A stretch of DNA of 64,000 nucleotides from the NCBI GenBank assembly GCA_010015655.1, contig ML976683.1:691014-755013 (forward strand), written 5' to 3'. The notes beneath the pieces were generated by a model. That model was given only the letters and a program-made list of their open reading frames with translations. It ran no database searches and was not told where the DNA came from. This document shows, one piece after another, positions 13,701 through 25,784 of this stretch (the first letter of the stretch is position 1; the number at the start of each line of letters is the position of its first letter). The stretch is from Bimuria novae-zelandiae CBS 107.79. Taxonomy: Eukaryota > Ascomycota > Dothideomycetes > Pleosporales > Didymosphaeriaceae. Both the position numbers and the translations under genes were made by a program.

Positions 13701-13795
13701 CCATTAAGTTAATCAAGTTAAGCAAAAGCCACCATATTAGTTAATTAATTAAGCAATTCACCTTAACTTAATTAACTTGCTTGTTGCCAGCTCTG
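10773..13795 (+). mobile_element. HAT1, complete hAT DNA transposon (3023 bp)
   Basis: The terminal inverted repeats are exact: CAGAGCTGGCAACAAG at the left end and its complement CTTGTTGCCAGCTCTG at the right. An exact 8-bp target duplication GTTTTGCT flanks it (10765-10772 and 13796-13803), the length typical of the hAT superfamily. It lies in the COP2 integrase/RT linker. Both subterminal zones carry clustered CTTGATTAACTT-like repeats in both orientations. Confidence 0.96.
11220..13640 (+). pseudogene. hAT transposase of HAT1
   Basis: Read on the + strand with stops ignored, this gives a BED-type zinc-finger-like start (about 11380-11510, with paired Cys and a Trp-rich block). The RNase H-like core follows around 11940-12330 (GGKQALIGIYVYYLNSDG, then a DNATNND-like block). 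The hAT dimerisation tail lies around 13370-13530 (YPVLSRFTLNILSIPAAAA, then RTFLELGNLL). Length of about 800 codons fits a fungal hAT transposase. Many TAA/TAG codons mean it is inactive. Confidence 0.88.
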
Positions 13796-13803
13796 GTTTT
13801 GCT

Positions 13804-15200
13804 ATTAAAGATTGTATTCTTGTTAAAAATCACGTCCCGCGTGCTGATGACTTTTGCGAGTGAGGGAACCCAGATTCGATAGATGTTGGATGATTGGTAT
13901 CCTACCAGATATCCAATCCATGCCTTCGGATCTAGTCTCTGTAGTCGAGACTTTCCTCTGTGTGTATCATCTGTCATTGCAAACGCTTTGCAACCATAGG
14001 CTTTTAAGTAAGCTAAATTTAGTTTCTTAAATAATGTAATTAATCCATTTGCTAGTAATGCACGTGTGAAGAATAGCTCGTATAGCGTCTTCTAGTTGTT
14101 CGAGTAGTTCGGCGTTCAATTGTATAGGTATACTCCGGCTCGTGTAATTTCTAGCCAGAGCTTCTATAGAAGGTTCGCGTCTAGGCGCATCGCGCGCGAT
14201 TTCTCCTTGTTTACACCCCCTAAGCGTTCAGCGCCCCCGTTCTAAGCTTGTGTATCTAGTGCTAAAGGCTTAATAACTATGCCTTGCCCTCGCAACTAGC
14301 GTTCGACTTCGGGCTTAACTATCGTAATCTTATTATCTAATTTAATAATTTTCGGAGTGATATTATATTAGTTTTTAAGGAATTAGAAGAAGTTCGTTAG
14401 TGCGTTAATAATTAACTTAGCTATTTAGTTGTTAGTAAAGTAAAAATCCTATTAGAACTTTAAGTACTTGTCCGTAATAAGCATCTAGCTCTTCTCCTTA
14501 TTAAACGTCTGCGGTTTATATAAATAGAAATTAATAGCAAGCCTCTCTCTAGGCCCCTACTTATTAATCCTTAGTGCGCGGCTAATTTGCCTCCGCATCT
14601 TTACTTGTCTATATAAGTTACACTCTACTATTATAATTTCCTTAACGCGCACCCCCTTAGATTGTTGCACTAAGTGTTTAATTATCGCAGGTCCTGGATG
14701 ACCAAGCCTCTTGTGCTAGAGTAGGGCTAACACTTTCTGACTTCGTCTCTGCGTTCGAGAGTTGTGGGTATGTGTGTAATAAGCTGAGTGGTGTATAGGC
14801 TAGTGTTCCAGTACCTATTGCCCATGGATCTCTTAAAGTTCTCTAATGGTTGTTCCATTTAGTCTCTTAAGGGCGGTGGGTTCTAATTTAGTATCCTACT
14901 AGAATCCTTGCTGTCTTAACACTCGGAAGGAGACAAGGTTACATAACAGGTCTAGACAAATGGCCACATCGTGTAGTACTAATCTTTCAGCTCCCTGTTC
15001 GTGTTGTAGATTTATAACAAGTGATCCATACCCCTTAATCCATATTTGTGTATTGCCTGCCTACACAAAATCTCCTTGTGCCAGCGGTCGGTAATCGTAT
15101 ATCCGATCGGGATCGTTCGTGATGTGGCAGGTTGAGCCAGAATCAAGGATAAATGAACGTCGCAGTAGATAATTAATTCGACTTATTCTAAAAGACGCGG
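13804..15200 (-). pseudogene. COP2 integrase and protease remnant
   Basis: The protease motif FILDSGSTCHITND is well kept near 15150-15100. The pre-integrase HKRLGHPG block lies near 14720-14690. The integrase C-terminus (GYLVGYQSSNIYRIW, then STRDVIF) lies at about 13960-13800 and is cut by HAT1 at 13795. A 69-codon open frame at 13768-13977 is only this integrase tail running into the transposon end. This part has fewer stops than the rest of COP2. Confidence 0.88.
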
Positions 15201-15399
15201 CAAATACTGCTTGTATAGTAGATATCTATCTGCTATTTAGTTACTGTTTAGTAATCTCTAGAGTTAGAGTATAAAAGTTCTTTATAGGTGAAGTTCTAGT
15301 TCTAGGCCTGCTTTAACCTCTTAGAAGTCCTTAGAACTCTAGATCGTGCTCTCGCTTTAGCGCGATAAGTTCCTCAATCTTTTTATTTAGCTGCCACTA

Positions 15400-16500
15400 T
15401 TCTAGGGCTTTTGCTAGATTTATATAGAAGCAGTCTCTTATAGAGTGCCACATGCCACATGTATAGCATTTCTACCCTTCTGCTTTAACAGATTTCAGGC
15501 GCCCACCTGCTTTAACAGGGGTTAAAAGGTCTAGCGGGGAGTCTTGCTCAACTATCTACTAGTCTGTACGTTAATATCGAGGTCTACCCTGTTTTCTAGA
15601 TAATAACGTTTTAGCACTATAGGCGTCCCCACTTTATATACTCTAGGCGGGTTTGCCGCTTTCACCGAGCTCTAATAAGTCACTCGTTACGAAGGCAGAT
15701 CTCTGCTTTATTCGCGATATTAGGTAGTTTAGCATTATGTGTTCTTAGAAACGCTTTATTATTTCTTTCCTGGTCATGCCTAGTGTGAACCGTCCGTTGT
15801 CTTAAAAGGTCGTTGACCACGTAGGAGCGACTTTGTTTATAGCGTTTAGGAAGTCTTTTGCTACAGCGTTAAACTATATTAATTCTAGGACTTTATATGT
15901 CTCTGCTTTAGTGGCTGCTTAATTGTATTCTGCTAGCCATGTATCCCATGTATTCGCGGTTTGTGGCGGCTTTAGGGAGGAGTAATATCGATCGCGTACG
16001 CGTTCTTATTTAAATAGCGTATCGACGCTAACCGTAGCTTTAAGGTTAATAATCTACTATTTAAGTAGTTAATTGGGTAGGCAGCACGTCCTTTAGAGAT
16101 GCTAGCTAACTATTAATTATATAAAGACAATAATTTGCTAGAGGCTTAACTACTTCTTCTGAAATGCGTGTCGATTATTCTTAAATTCTTTAAGCAACGT
16201 CTTATAGTACTTAAAGTCTTCTTTAAAGGCTTTAATACCTAACGTGGATAGTTTAGAAATGCGCGTTAGCGTTGTAATGCTAGCAGCTGGAGTGTAGTTA
16301 GCTAGTTTTGGAGCTTGTGGGATTACTGGCTCAGGTTTTGGCGCAGTCGTTGATTTTGGATCTAGTAGATTCTAGATACGATAGAGTACGCATCTTGACT
16401 AGATTTGTGTAACCCACGCCGTGTAGTTAGTGTGGTCGCGTAGCGTGATCATCGTTGCGTCGCGTAGGTGTGGCGTCGTCATGTTAGTGGTCGAGGCAGT
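15400..16500 (-). pseudogene. COP2 gag remnant
   Basis: The zinc knuckle reads KCYTCGMWHSIRDC at about 15480-15430. The spacing is CX2CX3HX4C, one residue shorter than the usual CX2CX4HX4C, and COP5 has the same short spacing. Upstream (toward 16500) is a long low-similarity gag region with many stops ending at the 5' LTR. Confidence 0.75.
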
Positions 16501-16512
16501 AAGACTCTTAAT

Positions 16513-16722
16513 TATTAGATTTTTTAGGTTATTAAGGATAGATGATAATTGTCTGTATGTCACAGTATGGGGTCTGATGAAGAAGTAATTATGTTAATAG
16601 ATTCGATGTTTTTTTCTTCTGAAGCTGGTTGACGCCTCCTGTTTAAAGTTCCTGTCTGTGCGTCATGTGTAATAGCCCCTGACCTCTTCTAGCCTAGGTT
16701 CTCTACTGCATATAATCTGACA
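16513..16722 (-). repeat. 5' LTR of COP2 (210 bp)
   Basis: It starts TATTAGATTTTT, the decayed form of TGTCAGATTTTT, and ends ATCTGACA. It is the same length as the 3' LTR. The adjacent ATAAG (16723-16727) repeats the left target duplication. Confidence 0.93.
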
Positions 16723-16893
16723 ATAAGCAACCTTGTTAATTTAATTATACTATACCTACTTTTAATACTAACGCCCTAGTAACAAGCGCAAGCTATCACT
16801 ACAACCTTCTCTTGTCCTACTATAGTATTCCTGCCCGAGAACCAACCTGAGCCCCTTAGGGACCAGCTACCCCTTTAGGATCTTAACATCTAC

Positions 16894-19200
16894 CTAAGTC
16901 GTTGCGGGTGGTTTCCTAGGTAGAATTATCCTTATACGCCAATCTATCTCTAGATTATATTACTTAAGCTATTTATAACTAATAATAGCTTCTATATCTC
17001 CTATTTTAATAATAGTAAAGGCGTGTTAGCTTTTCGGACCTTTAATATTAACCTATACTAGCGCCGTTTCTAGGCGTAACTAACTATTACTATATCCTTA
17101 TAATTAGGTCTTATTCGCGAGTCCTATTTACAATAGTATTTTCTTATTATAGTAAGGTATATTATATCTTTTAACTACTTTTAGGGCTATTAAATACGCG
17201 TCTACCCTTAGATTAATAGGTACTCTAATATAATATCTATATATTATAATATTGTTAATTAAGCGTTTCTTAACTTGGAAAGTATCTACCTAATAAGCTA
17301 TAATAATTACACTATTACTAGTATAGCTTATTGTCTAGTAATGCCTTAGTTTTTTAAGTCCTTAAGCTTACTATCTAGGCCCGTGGCTTCCTAAATCTAG
17401 TTCTTAACCTAAGCTAGTTTCGAGATTTCCTTAACCTTCTACTATTTATAACGTTAGTAGTATATACTATAGGCCTTTTTAATCTTATTAAATTTATATA
17501 TCCCTAGAATTCTATATTAAGAGTAATTTAAAGTAAGGCATTCGTGTACTGCAAGCGAGTAGTAGCTTAGTTAGTTTTTAAAGGAGGCTGCTTCCTCTTG
17601 CAGGCTTAGATACGCTAAACACTATAGGTAATACTTATCTTATTAGATAGATAAGTAGGTTTCCTCGTGTCCTATCTAGGTCACTCCTATAACGCTTCTA
17701 AGGTTGTGAGGGTCCATGCCACGTGGAAACTATCTAGTTACGTATTTTTACTAGGCATGGATATCGTAAGTATCTTTAAAGTACCTATGCTAGCTATTCT
17801 ATTTATAGTAGTTATTAGGTACCCTACACTAGTCTTTATCTACCTAATAATAGTCTAAATTAGTAGGGGTGCGAGCCACCTTAGCCTACCGTTTATAATA
17901 CTATTAATATTCTTTTTTAGTATATTACTACTATTCTATACGTGCGTGCTATTTAACTATTATAATTTAATATAAATAGCGTGCTAGGACTCCTTATGTC
18001 TTTTTTACTAGCTAGTAGGCGTCCTAAGCATATAGTCCTTATAATACTATTTTTTAGGTTCACTAGGATAGGTAATATAAGCTACTATTATATCTCTAGC
18101 ATATTTCTTCTACTAGTTAACTAAAGATATTATATTCTTATAAAACTATTTATTCTTTTACTTATTTTATTAAGTTAATGATTTCCTACATAAGGTTCTC
18201 GACCTTATTAGCTAGAGTAAGAGTAGCTATTACTATATTAAGGAGGTTAATTACGTTAACTTTTATCTTTTACTTTTTATAGTCCTTAGCAAAGTGTTTT
18301 TATTTTTTATAATAAAGGCATGCTTTATTCTTATATTATTATTCTTATTTTGTAAGTAATATAGAGTTCTTATCTTGTCTAAGTCTTCTAAACTTCTAGT
18401 TCTAGTTATCCTGTTTCCTATATTAACAAGCTTTATTAGCTATAATAACGTCTCTATCCTTATCTTAGATTACAGACTACGCGTAGTTTTTTAGTTTTAT
18501 AAATATATATCCTTTACGTTACTTGTCTATTTTTCTTTTGTATAAGTAATTATTTACTTTTATAGCTTAGTTAATAGGTTCCTTTAGGTTATTAGGCTTT
18601 TTCTAGTAGACTAACTTACCTTTAACGGCTTCCTTAAGCCTATTATAGTAGGTAATTATAAGTAAGGCCTCATCCTATCTAACTAGTTCTACTCTAATCT
18701 ATTTAAACTCTAGTATATAAAGTACTACTAACTTTTCCTAGCGTAGACGTTAAAGGCGAATCTTAGCCTAGTATTCTTTACTAATCGTGCTAAATATAAT
18801 TTTTTTAAGCGTTATAAAAGGATTCCTAATTCTTTATAGCTTCCTTTATAGTGTCATCGCAATCCTTAAATTTGTTATTTTTAAAAAAAAGTTATTAATT
18901 ATTAGCCTAGCCTACTTTACTACCTTACCTTGCATATTTATGCAGGTAATTAGGATCTTATTTTAGTTAGTCTTAAACTTTCCAAAGTTGTATTAGATAA
19001 ATAACTCTATAGTTATTAGGAACGTTACTAGATATCCTTTGCTATTATAGGGCTCTAGCTTAAGGACTTTTAGCTATTATTTTACGTCCTCCTAGGTGCT
19101 TATCTTCTTGTTTATCTAGTTAATAATTTCTTAAAGTTATATAATTTATGTCGCTTGCTTAGCCATAACTTCTCTTAGAGTCCTATTTAGGGTTGGCGCT
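16894..19200 (-). pseudogene. GYP1a protease and gag remnant
   Basis: The sequence from about 16930 to 17400 parallels the protease region of GYP1b at 35.75-36.2 kb, and 18400-19150 parallels its gag (the block around 18590-18770 matches 37.45-37.6 kb and, inverted, 29.5-29.7 kb of GYP1c). Stops are dense, and the zinc knuckle near 18300 is destroyed. I identify it mainly by collinearity with GYP1b and GYP1c. Confidence 0.75.
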
Positions 19201-19253
19201 ATAGCTAGGGTGCTAGCAGGTCCTACTATATTATATTTTATTAGTAGTTACAG

Positions 19254-19633
19254 TGTTATAAGGCGCTTACACCTAAGTCTAACCTAGGTTAGGGCAGTAA
19301 GGCTAAAGTAGCACTTTATAAATTATTTAGTAGTATAAATTAATGCAATAACTTAGCGCGTGGCTATATAATCTAATCTTATAATAAATAAGATAACTAT
19401 TAGTTTATATAGGAAAACGTACTCGTACAAAAGATATATACGTTAACTATAAAGAGCGTAATATAGGAAACTATCTAGTATATATCCCTAGCCTGCTTAG
19501 TTACGTAGTACTACTAATTAACTAAGCAGTTACGTAAATACGGGGCTAGCTCCTTAGCGTGCTTGTCAAGGTTGTCCTAACCACTAGTCCTATTAAGTGC
19601 CTATTCCCTTCCTTCCGTCCTTGGTTCGTAACA
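19254..19633 (-). repeat. 5' LTR of GYP1a (380 bp)
   Basis: It starts TGTTATAAGG and ends GTTCGTAACA on the + strand. The part next to gag (to about 19490) matches GYP1b and GYP1c; the outer part (19490-19633) is unrelated to either. This makes it the shortest GYP1 LTR here. Confidence 0.82.
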
Positions 19634-19899
19634 AGATTAGTACTATAGCCTTCTAAACGTTAATTAAGAAGTCTAAAGTCCTTATAAGTAGAATCTAAAT
19701 CTTCGCGACCTTAATAGCTAATATTAATAAGGCCCTTACACCTAAGCTAAAGATTAATATGCTATTACTAGTCCTAAAGTAATAGAAAAAGTACGCTATC
19801 CTATTTAACTTAAAAAAAGTAGACATCCTACTACCTATCTAAACTAAAATTAACTACGCTATTAAAGTAGTTAAAAAGGTTAGTAAGAGGCCTAAACCT

Positions 19900-22413
19900 T
19901 CGTAGGGGCCACTATATAGTATATTAAGAGGGAAGCTCTTTATTCTTTAGAAGGAATTACTATCCTTTCTAGATAAGGGATCTATTTAAGCAAGTAATTC
20001 GCCTACTACGTTACTAGTCCTATTTATAAGGAAATCTAGAGGAGGTCTCTAACTATACGTTAACTGTTAAGCCCTAAATATATTAATTATGAAAGATTGC
20101 TACCCGCTTCCTTTAGTTTAAGAAACCCTTTAAAATATTATAAAAGTAAAATAGTTTACTAAGGTTAACGTTATTACTGCTTTCTATAAGATTAGGATAA
20201 GGGAAGGCGACAAGTAGCTAATAGCGTTCTAAATACACTTTAGACTATTTAAATAGCTTATTATACTATTTAATCTAGTAAACGCTCTAAGCACTTTTTA
20301 GAGGTATATTACCTAATTACTACGCAAGTTCCTAGACAATTTCTACACAGTATACCTAGACGACATTCTTATCTACGTAAATGGCTCTTTAAACAAGCAG
20401 TAGGCGCAAGTAGATTATGTGCTATCTAAGTTAAGTAAAATAGGTTTATTTATTAATATCCGCAAGTATAAATTAAAAGTAAAGCCTACTAAGTACCTAG
20501 GCTTTATTATTAAGGCTAGAAAAGAAATTCGAATAGACCTTAAAAAGATTAAGGTAATTAGGGAATAGAAAACTCTAATAAATATTAAAAAATATCTAAT
20601 TATTCCTTAGATTTATAAACTTCTACTAAAAATTTATTAAGGAATTTACTAGTATCGCGGCTCCTCTTACTTGCCTAATAAAGGACATTACCTTTTAGTA
20701 GACTAAGAAGGAGTAAGAGGCGTTTAATAGGTTAAAGAAGATCTTTATATCTAAGTCCGTACTAGCTTAATTTTATTTAAAATAAGACATAATTATTAAG
20801 TATAACTTTTTTAGGTACGTTACTAAAGGAGTGCTTTCGTAGTATAATAGTTAAAAAATACTACGCCCCTGCGCCTACTTCTCCTATAAAAACTTACTAG
20901 CTAAATATAATTATAAGATCTATAGTAATAAACTTCTAGTAATAATTAAGAGTCTAAAGGAATAAACACCTAAGCTCTAATTAGTAAAGAACTTTAAAGT
21001 TATTATAGACTATATGAACCTTAAGTACTTTACAAAGCCACGCATGCTAAATAAAAGAAAAGTACGCTAAGTAGATAAACTTAGCTAGTATAATATTAAG
21101 ATTCTATATAGACTGGGGAAGCTTAATATCTAAGTAGATATACTATTTTATAAATAAATAAGCTAATAGTTAGTATAAGTGCTAAGACTAACTACCTAGT
21201 ATTATAAAGACTACTCTAAAGGACCTTCTAAATTAGATAAACTAGTATAGGCTATAGTACTTTAGATATTTAGAGTTAAGGCCCCTACTAAACTAAACGA
21301 TAATTAGGATAATACGCATCCGACTAACGCCACAATACGTAGAGAAGGCGAGCGGAATAAACTAGAGACGCTCTAGTAGTGGGCCATATAAGAGGATATA
21401 TTATTTTAAGAAGCTAGGGAAGTAGTTCTAAACTATATAAGGAGTTTCCCTATCGCCCTATAGCTTAAGTGTTTAATCTCTAAATGCTACTTAGACAGGA
21501 CTAATATGTTCTTTTAAAATATAAAATAAATACCTATTAGTAAGCTCTTATATATAAAGCTAATTAAGTTAGCGCACGCATCTATAGTTATAGGCTACTT
21601 AAGCTAAGAAGTTACGTATAAAATTCTTACCTATAATTACTTTTAGCTTAGCATATTATGTAATATTTAAAGATATATGCGGAACTACAACGTATACAGA
21701 AGGACTAAGCCCTAGCGAGATAACTTATATAACCTAATAAAGCCCCTCTTAATCCCTAATTAGATATAGCAAGACATTTTTATTAACTTTATTATAAGAC
21801 TACCTAAGAGTAATAGGAGGATGAACCTAATAGTTATTATTTACTAACTAAGTAAACATATATTATTTATCCCTTTTATAAATATTAAGATAAAGATAGT
21901 TATTTAGGCGTTTATTAAATATATAGTAGCCTACTACTAGCTACTGGACGCTATTACCTCTAATTAAGGTAGTTAATTTATAAGCGATCTCTAGACCTGG
22001 CTTTACTAAGTTCTAAATATTAACTAGAGACTCTTAACAGCTCTGCACCCCTAAACTAATAGAAGTGCTAAATAGATAAATAGTACGTAGGAGGTATATA
22101 TCTAGGCGTTTACTAATTAGGCTTAGGATAATTAGGTGCAGCTCTGCCTAATAGCTTAGATTATAATCTAGGAATAAAAAGTAACGTTAACTAAGGTCTT
22201 CCCCTTCTTTTTATAGTATAGGTATAACGTTAATATAGTATAGTTAGAAATGTTAACTAAATAATTATTAGTCATGACTACGGCATAATAGAGTAGCTAT
22301 AAAAAGCTAAGTTAATTATAAAAAAGCTCTAAGGTGTAGTTAAACTAGTATAAGCATGTATAGTAGAGGCCTAATAAGAATAAGAACGCTAGGCTAATTA
22401 GCACTAAAAAAAC
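19900..22413 (+). pseudogene. GYP3 RT, RNase H and integrase remnant
   Basis: RT begins near 19950 (KELLSFLDKG wording); the catalytic motif YLDDILIY is intact at 20351-20374. RNase H follows to about 21080, with the tether to integrase near 21100-21650. Integrase catalytic-core wording (QDIFINFI, then LPKSNRRMNLIVIIY) lies around 21770-21850. Stops are frequent despite the intact YLDD. The family differs from GYP1 and GYP2. Confidence 0.85.
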
Positions 22414-23895
22414 CTATCTGTTATGAGGCGCTCACACCTTGTTCCGATCCAGGTTAGGGCGGTAAGGTATCGTGGTGCTTTACAGATTATTTAGTAGTAT
22501 AAGTTAATGCGACACTTAGCGCGAGGCTAAATAATTTAATTTTATAATAAAATAAGATAACTATTAGTCTATATAGGAGAACGTACTCGCACAAAAGATA
22601 TATAAGTTAACTATAAGGAGCATAATAAAGGAAACTATCCTGTATATATCCCCCTTATCCTATAGAATCCCACGATGTCCTATAACCCGGAACCGTGGGA
22701 TCCCATGGGATTTCCTAGGACATCACGTGACCAGGGTCACGTGGTCCTACGGTGTCTTATGGTCTTGGCGTCTAGGACAGCCTGGGACGTTTACGTAAGC
22801 CTAAGGTGGGGCCCGGATGCCGTTATACTGTGGTATTAGGCAAAAGTGAGGTGAGTGGCCCGCGCACAACAGGGGTGTCGCCAAGATGCCGAGCCATGTA
22901 AATTTCGCACGCTTGTCCTCTTTTATGTATAAATTTTAGTACCTAGTGTAACTACCTTTCGCATTAATTATAGCCTAGCATCTAGCTAGCATGCTCTTAA
23001 CGAGCTTCCTAAATACTTTACTTTTAATTAAGTCCTACGCTTCCTGTATAATATTACGTAGCTAGCTATATATACGCTACTTACCCCTAGGTAGATTAGG
23101 ATAATACTACTTAATATAGTCCTTTATCTTATTCTACACTGCCTCGATTGGGTTAAGATCTGGCGAGAATGCTGGCTAAAAGATAGGGTGAATTTCTCTT
23201 AATTAAAGCTCTTTAATTATGTAAGTAGTAGCGTGCCTAGGAGCGCTATCTTATATAAATTAAAGATATAGATTAAGGCGTAGCTATCTGTAAATAAGAG
23301 GTATAACTCTCTTATAATAGCTCTCCTTATTAATACTCTTCTATTCTTTCTCTTAGAACACTGACGGCCCCTTCGTTGTACCTAAGAAGTAACCCTAGAA
23401 CATCTAGCCACGCTTCTTACGTAGTTTCTTAACGACATAAAAGGGATCTAATTCCTCTCTAGGGCGCCTAGTAACCCACTTCTTATAATACTAATTACTA
23501 GTCACCTAAGTTTCGTCGCTTTAGAGGATTATATACTACTACTAGGGAGACTAGTTAGCGTAAGCTTTTACTTACGCGAGGCGTAGCTAACGATTCTTTT
23601 TAGTAAGAAGAGACTTAGTAAGAGCAACGCGGCGAGTATACCCCTTATTTTATAAAATATTCTAAATTACGTATTTACTAACGCCCTAGTAAGCAAAGGG
23701 ACCCTTTATAAAGCGTAGGAAACTTATCTACCTCCCCTCTTAAGAGGATTTAATAAATTCTTTAAGCTAGTCTACTTATTTATTTATAAGGGAGGGTGGA
23801 CGACTAGTGCGCTTCTTTAGCGTGACGCGTGCGCTAGTAATTGCGCAGGCAACTTGTCTCTCTAAGACCTTGAGAAGGTTGGCAATAAACGGGTA

Positions 23896-25784
23896 CTCGC
23901 CCCACACGCCAACCGGAGGTTGGCCCTGCGCAGCCTAACGTAACTTCGCAGCCTAACGTAACTTTTTATCGCGGATTTTTCTATTTTCTTAATAAATAAC
24001 CTATAACTATGCCTAAATATTATAGCGAGAGCTATAAAATTAAGCAGCGTATCTCTAATTATCTCTCTAGTTTTTCTAGCTTAGAAATACCTAATTTTGC
24101 AGCTGCAGCACGCGAATAGAGCGTGCCTATTTTGCGACTTCGAGCGCGCGCTAGAGGCCGGATCAGCCACTATAACCACAGCGGCACGAATCTACGACTT
24201 TTAGAGACCTAGGATAAAGCGCTAAAGTTATATATACGTTGCTGCGATACTATTAGCATGCTATACCTTATACTATAGTTAAAAAGTGCTACTTAATATA
24301 TCCTTAATCGCGTGCACCCTAATAGCAGAGCTCCCTTACTTAGTAAGGACTAGCTATCGCGATAGATATTAAGAAATCTAGACTATCGCCGCATAAAGCA
24401 GAAGTTGCAGCATATTAATTATATAGTAATAGTAACGTTTAAAGCTTATAGCTATTATTTTATTAAGCTTAAAAAGGTGATATACACCTACGGCGTTACC
24501 CTATCAGACACCTATAATATAGACGAAACTGGCTTCCGCATAGGCGTTAGTAGTAATTAATAGATTATTACTATAGAGTTTAATTATTTTTATATCTCTG
24601 CGTTAGAGACGTCGCGTAATTATATTACGAGTATTAAATTAATCTCTAGCGATAGAGAGGTGCTTAAACCTATGCTTATTATACAGGCCGTTAATTACCT
24701 TTATTACTAGTATACAAATACGGCGCTGCCTAATAGCTATATAATCGCTATATTAATATTAGGATACGCTAATAACTCTATCTTAATAAAGTAACTAAAG
24801 TTCTTTAAAATATAAACGCGCGCGCGCCAGAAAGGCGCATAGTAATTACTTATATTTAATAGATTTAGTAGCTACCTTACTATTAAGTTTATATAGTTCT
24901 GCGATAATTATAAGATACTCCCCTTTTTACTATTACTATATTTATTATATTATCTACAGCCTCTAGACGTCGTCTGTTTTCAGCCATTAAAGCAGAATTA
25001 TAAAAAGGCTATAGAGATAGCTACCCGAACTAGCTACATAGACTTTAACAAAGTCGAATTTCTACATGCGATCCATAGGATTAGGATAGATATATTTAAG
25101 CGCAGCACAATCCTAAGCGCCTAGGAGAAAGCTAGGATCTTTTTATTTAATTTAGAGCTTGTTTACATAAAGCTGCTAGCACCTATCCAGACGCCATCCC
25201 TATTAGTTCTATCCGCTGTTAATTCGAGCCCTATCGCCAATACGCCTATAGCATATTAGCGGCAGCATCAAAAAATGTCGCGCGCCCTAGAGAGAAGCAA
25301 TATATCAAGTAGGAGGCTTACAAAATTCTTAGAAAGCTTGTAATTGCTAATCGATAGTCTCGCGCTAGCCCAGCGCGACCTTATAGATATCACCGCAGCA
25401 GCTTAACAACGCTAAAAAAGGCAGATTAAAGATAAAAGGCTAGTATAAAAAGGTAGCGTAGTAACTATTAAAGCAAGGCGATAAGCAATTAATTAACGTG
25501 TAAAGCTTAAGGCTTAAAAGGTTACTTAAAAGGCTATAAAAACGTATAAGGACGCCTACTTGCAGAGCCTATAAAATTAGCCCTAATAGGTCCTATCTCT
25601 TAGAGAGATAACTGTAGATCCTGCCCTACTTGCTACACTAACTCCACTGTATATTAGCCTATATAATTAAAGTCTACGCTGTCAAAAGACTGGATTAATT
25701 TTGATTCTCTATACAAAGTTACGTTGGGCTGCGAAGTTACGTTGGGCTGCGCAGGGCCAACCTCCGGTTGGCGTGTGGGGCGAG
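23896..25784 (+). mobile_element. POG1, Fot1/pogo DNA transposon (1889 bp) inside MAR1
   Basis: Long terminal inverted repeats start CTCGCCCCACACGCCAACCG and end with the complement; TA target duplication at 23894-23895 and 25785-25786. Inside each inverted repeat the unit GCAGCCTAACGTAACTT is present twice in tandem. It lies in the DNA-binding region of the MAR1 transposase. Confidence 0.95.
24009..25670 (+). pseudogene. pogo-type transposase of POG1
   Basis: One frame of 554 codons runs from an ATG at 24009 to a TAA at 25668-25670 without indels but with many internal stops, as expected when only point mutations have acted. Features in order: N-terminal psq-like/CENPB-like DNA-binding part (NFAAAARE, VPILRLRARARGR), then the DDE_1 core with YNIDETGFRIGV near 24515-24550, a LLIFNRFSSYLT block near 24850 and LQPLDVVCF near 24955-24980. 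Second catalytic Asp appears changed to Asn. Confidence 0.9.

Larger units (their letters stand above)
8458..16722 (-). mobile_element. COP2, complete Ty1/copia retrotransposon with a hAT insertion
   Basis: Two 210-bp LTRs (8458-8667, 16513-16722) and matching 5-bp target duplications ATAAG (8453-8457, 16723-16727) define the element exactly. Without HAT1 and its 8-bp duplication it is 5234 bp, a normal copia length. The polypurine tract lies next to the left LTR (8668-8680 on the complement). Coding order from right to left is gag, protease, integrase, RT, RNase H. Confidence 0.95.
8200..16888. mobile_element. GYP2b, solo gypsy LTR (419 bp net) split by COP2
   Basis: The LTR starts TGTTAAGATC at 8200 and ends GATCTTAACA at 16888, with target duplication TCTAC at 8195-8199 and 16889-16893. 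Removing COP2 with its duplicated ATAAG leaves 419 bp of LTR and no internal region, so this is a solo LTR left by recombination between two LTRs. The left part holds TCACGTGA at 8284-8291 and a TATA-like GGTATAAATT near 8363. The right part (16728-16888) matches the inner half of the GYP2a LTR. Confidence 0.85.
6167..19633 (-). mobile_element. GYP1a, Ty3/gypsy chromovirus-type element, interrupted twice
   Basis: Minus-strand member of the GYP1 family. Its visible pieces are pol at 6167-8199, protease/gag at 16889-19250 and the 5' LTR at 19254-19633. The left end is lost behind GYP2a. The gap from 8200 to 16888 is the solo LTR GYP2b, flanked by TCTAC on both sides. GYP1a itself sits inside the pol of GYP3; the five bases right of its LTR are AGATT (19634-19638). 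Confidence 0.82.
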
